Shown here piece by piece: positions 62,692 through 64,000 of a stretch of DNA of 64,000 nt. The DNA is from CALXVA01 sp944393025. GTDB lineage: Bacteria > Bacillota > Clostridia > TANB77 > CAG-508. Each line of letters starts with the position of its first letter. Position 1 is the first letter of the stretch. The translations under genes were made by a program, and so were the position numbers. Location: positions 124,001-188,000 of the forward strand of contig OZ007016.1 of NCBI GenBank assembly GCA_963931445.1, given 5' to 3'. The notes under the pieces are model-generated. The model saw only the letters and a list, made by a program, of their open reading frames with translations. It did not search any database and had not been told where the DNA came from.

Positions 62692-64000
62692 ATGGAGTAT
62701 ATATACATGTTATCTAATGTACTTTTAATTATATCTGCAATATTGATAAAAAAGAAGAATAAAAAAATGAATTTTTTTTCAACTACTATAGTAATCATTA
62801 TAGCATATTTATGTTATAACACAATTATTGCTTATTTATTGAATATAATTGGAATAAAAATAAATTTAACAAGCATGAGTATTACAAACATTTTAGTAAG
62901 TATAATTATATGGGGAGTACAAATAGTAAAATTAAAAAGAGTAGAAATTCAAAAATATTATATAAATTTAAAAGAAATTTTTATAATTATATTAATATTA
63001 ATAATAAATATACCCATATTATATAAAGAATTTGGAATATTTGATAATTTTAGATTTATATCAACAGATGCAACTATGCATGCAGGAGTTGCCAAAGAAT
63101 TTTACAAAACCCAACGATTAGTAACATCTTTAGATGGAATACAAGCAGTAAATCCAACATTTCTTATTGGAGGCTATGTTAATTTAGGAATGATATTGCA
63201 AACTTTTCTACCTATAGTTGGAGAGTTTCAAGTATATAGAATATATATTATATTTGATATTTTCGTATATTTATTAACAGGAGTGATGTTCTATTATTTA
63301 TTAGAAAAATATATTAATAATCACATTGGAAAACAGATTATAGCAATAATTTTAACTATTATATATATGTTAGGATACCCACTAAATTCATTAATTACAG
63401 GATTTCATTATTTTTCTTTGGGAATACTACAAATACTTTGCATTATTTTTATATTAAGAGAATATGAAAATAATAAAATTACACTATTATTTTTGCTGAA
63501 TGCAGGTTTATTATTAACATACAATTTATTTGCACCAGTAATGTATATAATAGAATTACTTGTGATTATAATGTACAATAAAAAGGAAAAAGGAAAAATA
63601 TTAAATAAGAAATCGATAATAAATATAATTATTTCACTAGTTATACCTGGAATAATAGGAATATGTTTTTTTATAATTCCAAGAATATTACAAAATATTG
63701 ATTTAAGTAGTTCACAAAACTTAAATGTTGATGGATATATATATATAAATTACATAACAAATATTATAATTTTTATACCATTCGCATTATATGTAACTTA
63801 TATACAAATAAAAAATAAAGTGTATTCTATAGAGATGATATCATTTTGGAGTATGACTTTTTTTACATCTTTATTTTTATTAGGAAACACATTAGGAAAA
63901 ATTTCAACATATTACTATATGAAAAATTATTATGTATTAGTAGCCTTTGTATTGTTAGTATTTTTTCAAGCAATTTGTTATTTAATAGATAAAAGTAAAT
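62692..64000 (+). CDS. Polytopic membrane protein, 5' part (3' end outside window)
   Basis: The frame starts at ATG 62692 (AAAGGAG eight bases upstream), 19 bases after tex, and runs off the right edge: 436 codons are visible. It has about ten hydrophobic helices, few charges, and hydrophilic loops containing FRFISTDATMHAGVAKEFYK (about 118-137) and INPTF-like AVNPTFLIGGYVNLG (about 149-163). The arrangement of a soluble first loop with an acidic motif between early membrane helices resembles GT-C-type glycosyltransferase or polysaccharide membrane proteins, but I do not recognise the family. Likely co-transcribed with tex. Confidence 0.6.
   Translation, partial: MEYIYMLSNVLLIISAILIKKKNKKMNFFSTTIVIIIAYLCYNTIIAYLLNIIGIKINLTSMSITNILVSIIIWGVQIVKLKRVEIQKYYINLKEIFIIILILIINIPILYKEFGIFDNFRFISTDATMHAGVAKEFYKTQRLVTSLDGIQAVNPTFLIGGYVNLGMILQTFLPIVGEFQVYRIYIIFDIFVYLLTGVMFYYLLEKYINNHIGKQIIAIILTIIYMLGYPLNSLITGFHYFSLGILQILCIIFILREYENNKITLLFLLNAGLLLTYNLFAPVMYIIELLVIIMYNKKEKGKILNKKSIINIIISLVIPGIIGICFFIIPRILQNIDLSSSQNLNVDGYIYINYITNIIIFIPFALYVTYIQIKNKVYSIEMISFWSMTFFTSLFLLGNTLGKISTYYYMKNYYVLVAFVLLVFFQAICYLIDKSK

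Overview
The window is a very AT-rich (roughly three-quarters A+T) chromosomal segment that carries the replication origin of a spore-forming, uncultured-type member of the Clostridia. The evidence for this is the order rpmH-rnpA-yidD-yidC-jag-mnmE-mnmG-rsmG-parA-parB read leftward and dnaA-dnaN-recF-remB-gyrB...gyrA read rightward, together with sporulation genes (spoIIR, spmA, spmB, a GerM-like gene), an AbrB regulator with Spo0A-type boxes, and the standard code (Trp is TGG). I cannot name the species.

Left part (1-16.4 kb): the start of a prepilin-like gene, galU, an unknown gene, spoIIR, then murA-walJ-rlmH, spmA-spmB, abrB, rsmI-trmN6, an orphan KilA-N gene with a strong promoter, a GerM-domain gene and a 1440-residue double-length 2-hydroxyacyl-CoA dehydratase activase homologue. 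Region 16.4-22.3 kb is accessory: two arrays of a roughly 738-bp, T-rich, non-coding tandem repeat flank a guanylate-kinase-like gene, a frameshifted phosphotransferase, two tRNA-Ser genes and an IS481-like element. Region 22.3-38.3 kb is the conserved origin core. The origin between dnaA and dnaN contains many DnaA boxes followed by a five-fold TAC run (DnaA-trio) and an AT-rich unwinding stretch. rpmH carries an apparent one-base frameshift.

The most unusual part is a type IV secretion-like gene set split around gyrA. A rightward arm (38.7-43.4 kb) sits between gyrB and gyrA and encodes a TraC-type protein, the VirB4 ATPase, a TadZ/MinD-type ATPase and an unknown helical protein. A leftward arm (48.3-51.9 kb) encodes PrgI/VirB3-like, VirB6-like, VirB2-like pilin, VirD4 coupling protein and a small membrane protein, next to dnaD- and dnaI-like helicase-loading genes. 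No relaxase is visible. Three of these genes have no ATG, GTG or TTG where a strong Shine-Dalgarno demands a start: two appear to start with ATA and one with ATT. A reader that accepts only standard starts misses one gene completely and truncates the other two, removing both membrane segments of VirD4.

Right part (52-64 kb): a DUF1858 gene, a tRNA-Lys/Glu/Thr cluster, an HNH-nuclease remnant, a short-chain dehydrogenase, a CBM-like protein, an XRE-S24 regulator, a VanW protein, tRNA-Lys(CUU), CorA, an ABC-F ATPase, a DUF4352 protein, Tex, and the start of a polytopic membrane protein. A dispersed hairpin-rich repeat of about 140 bp with compensatory stem changes occurs at least five times, mostly just after gene ends.
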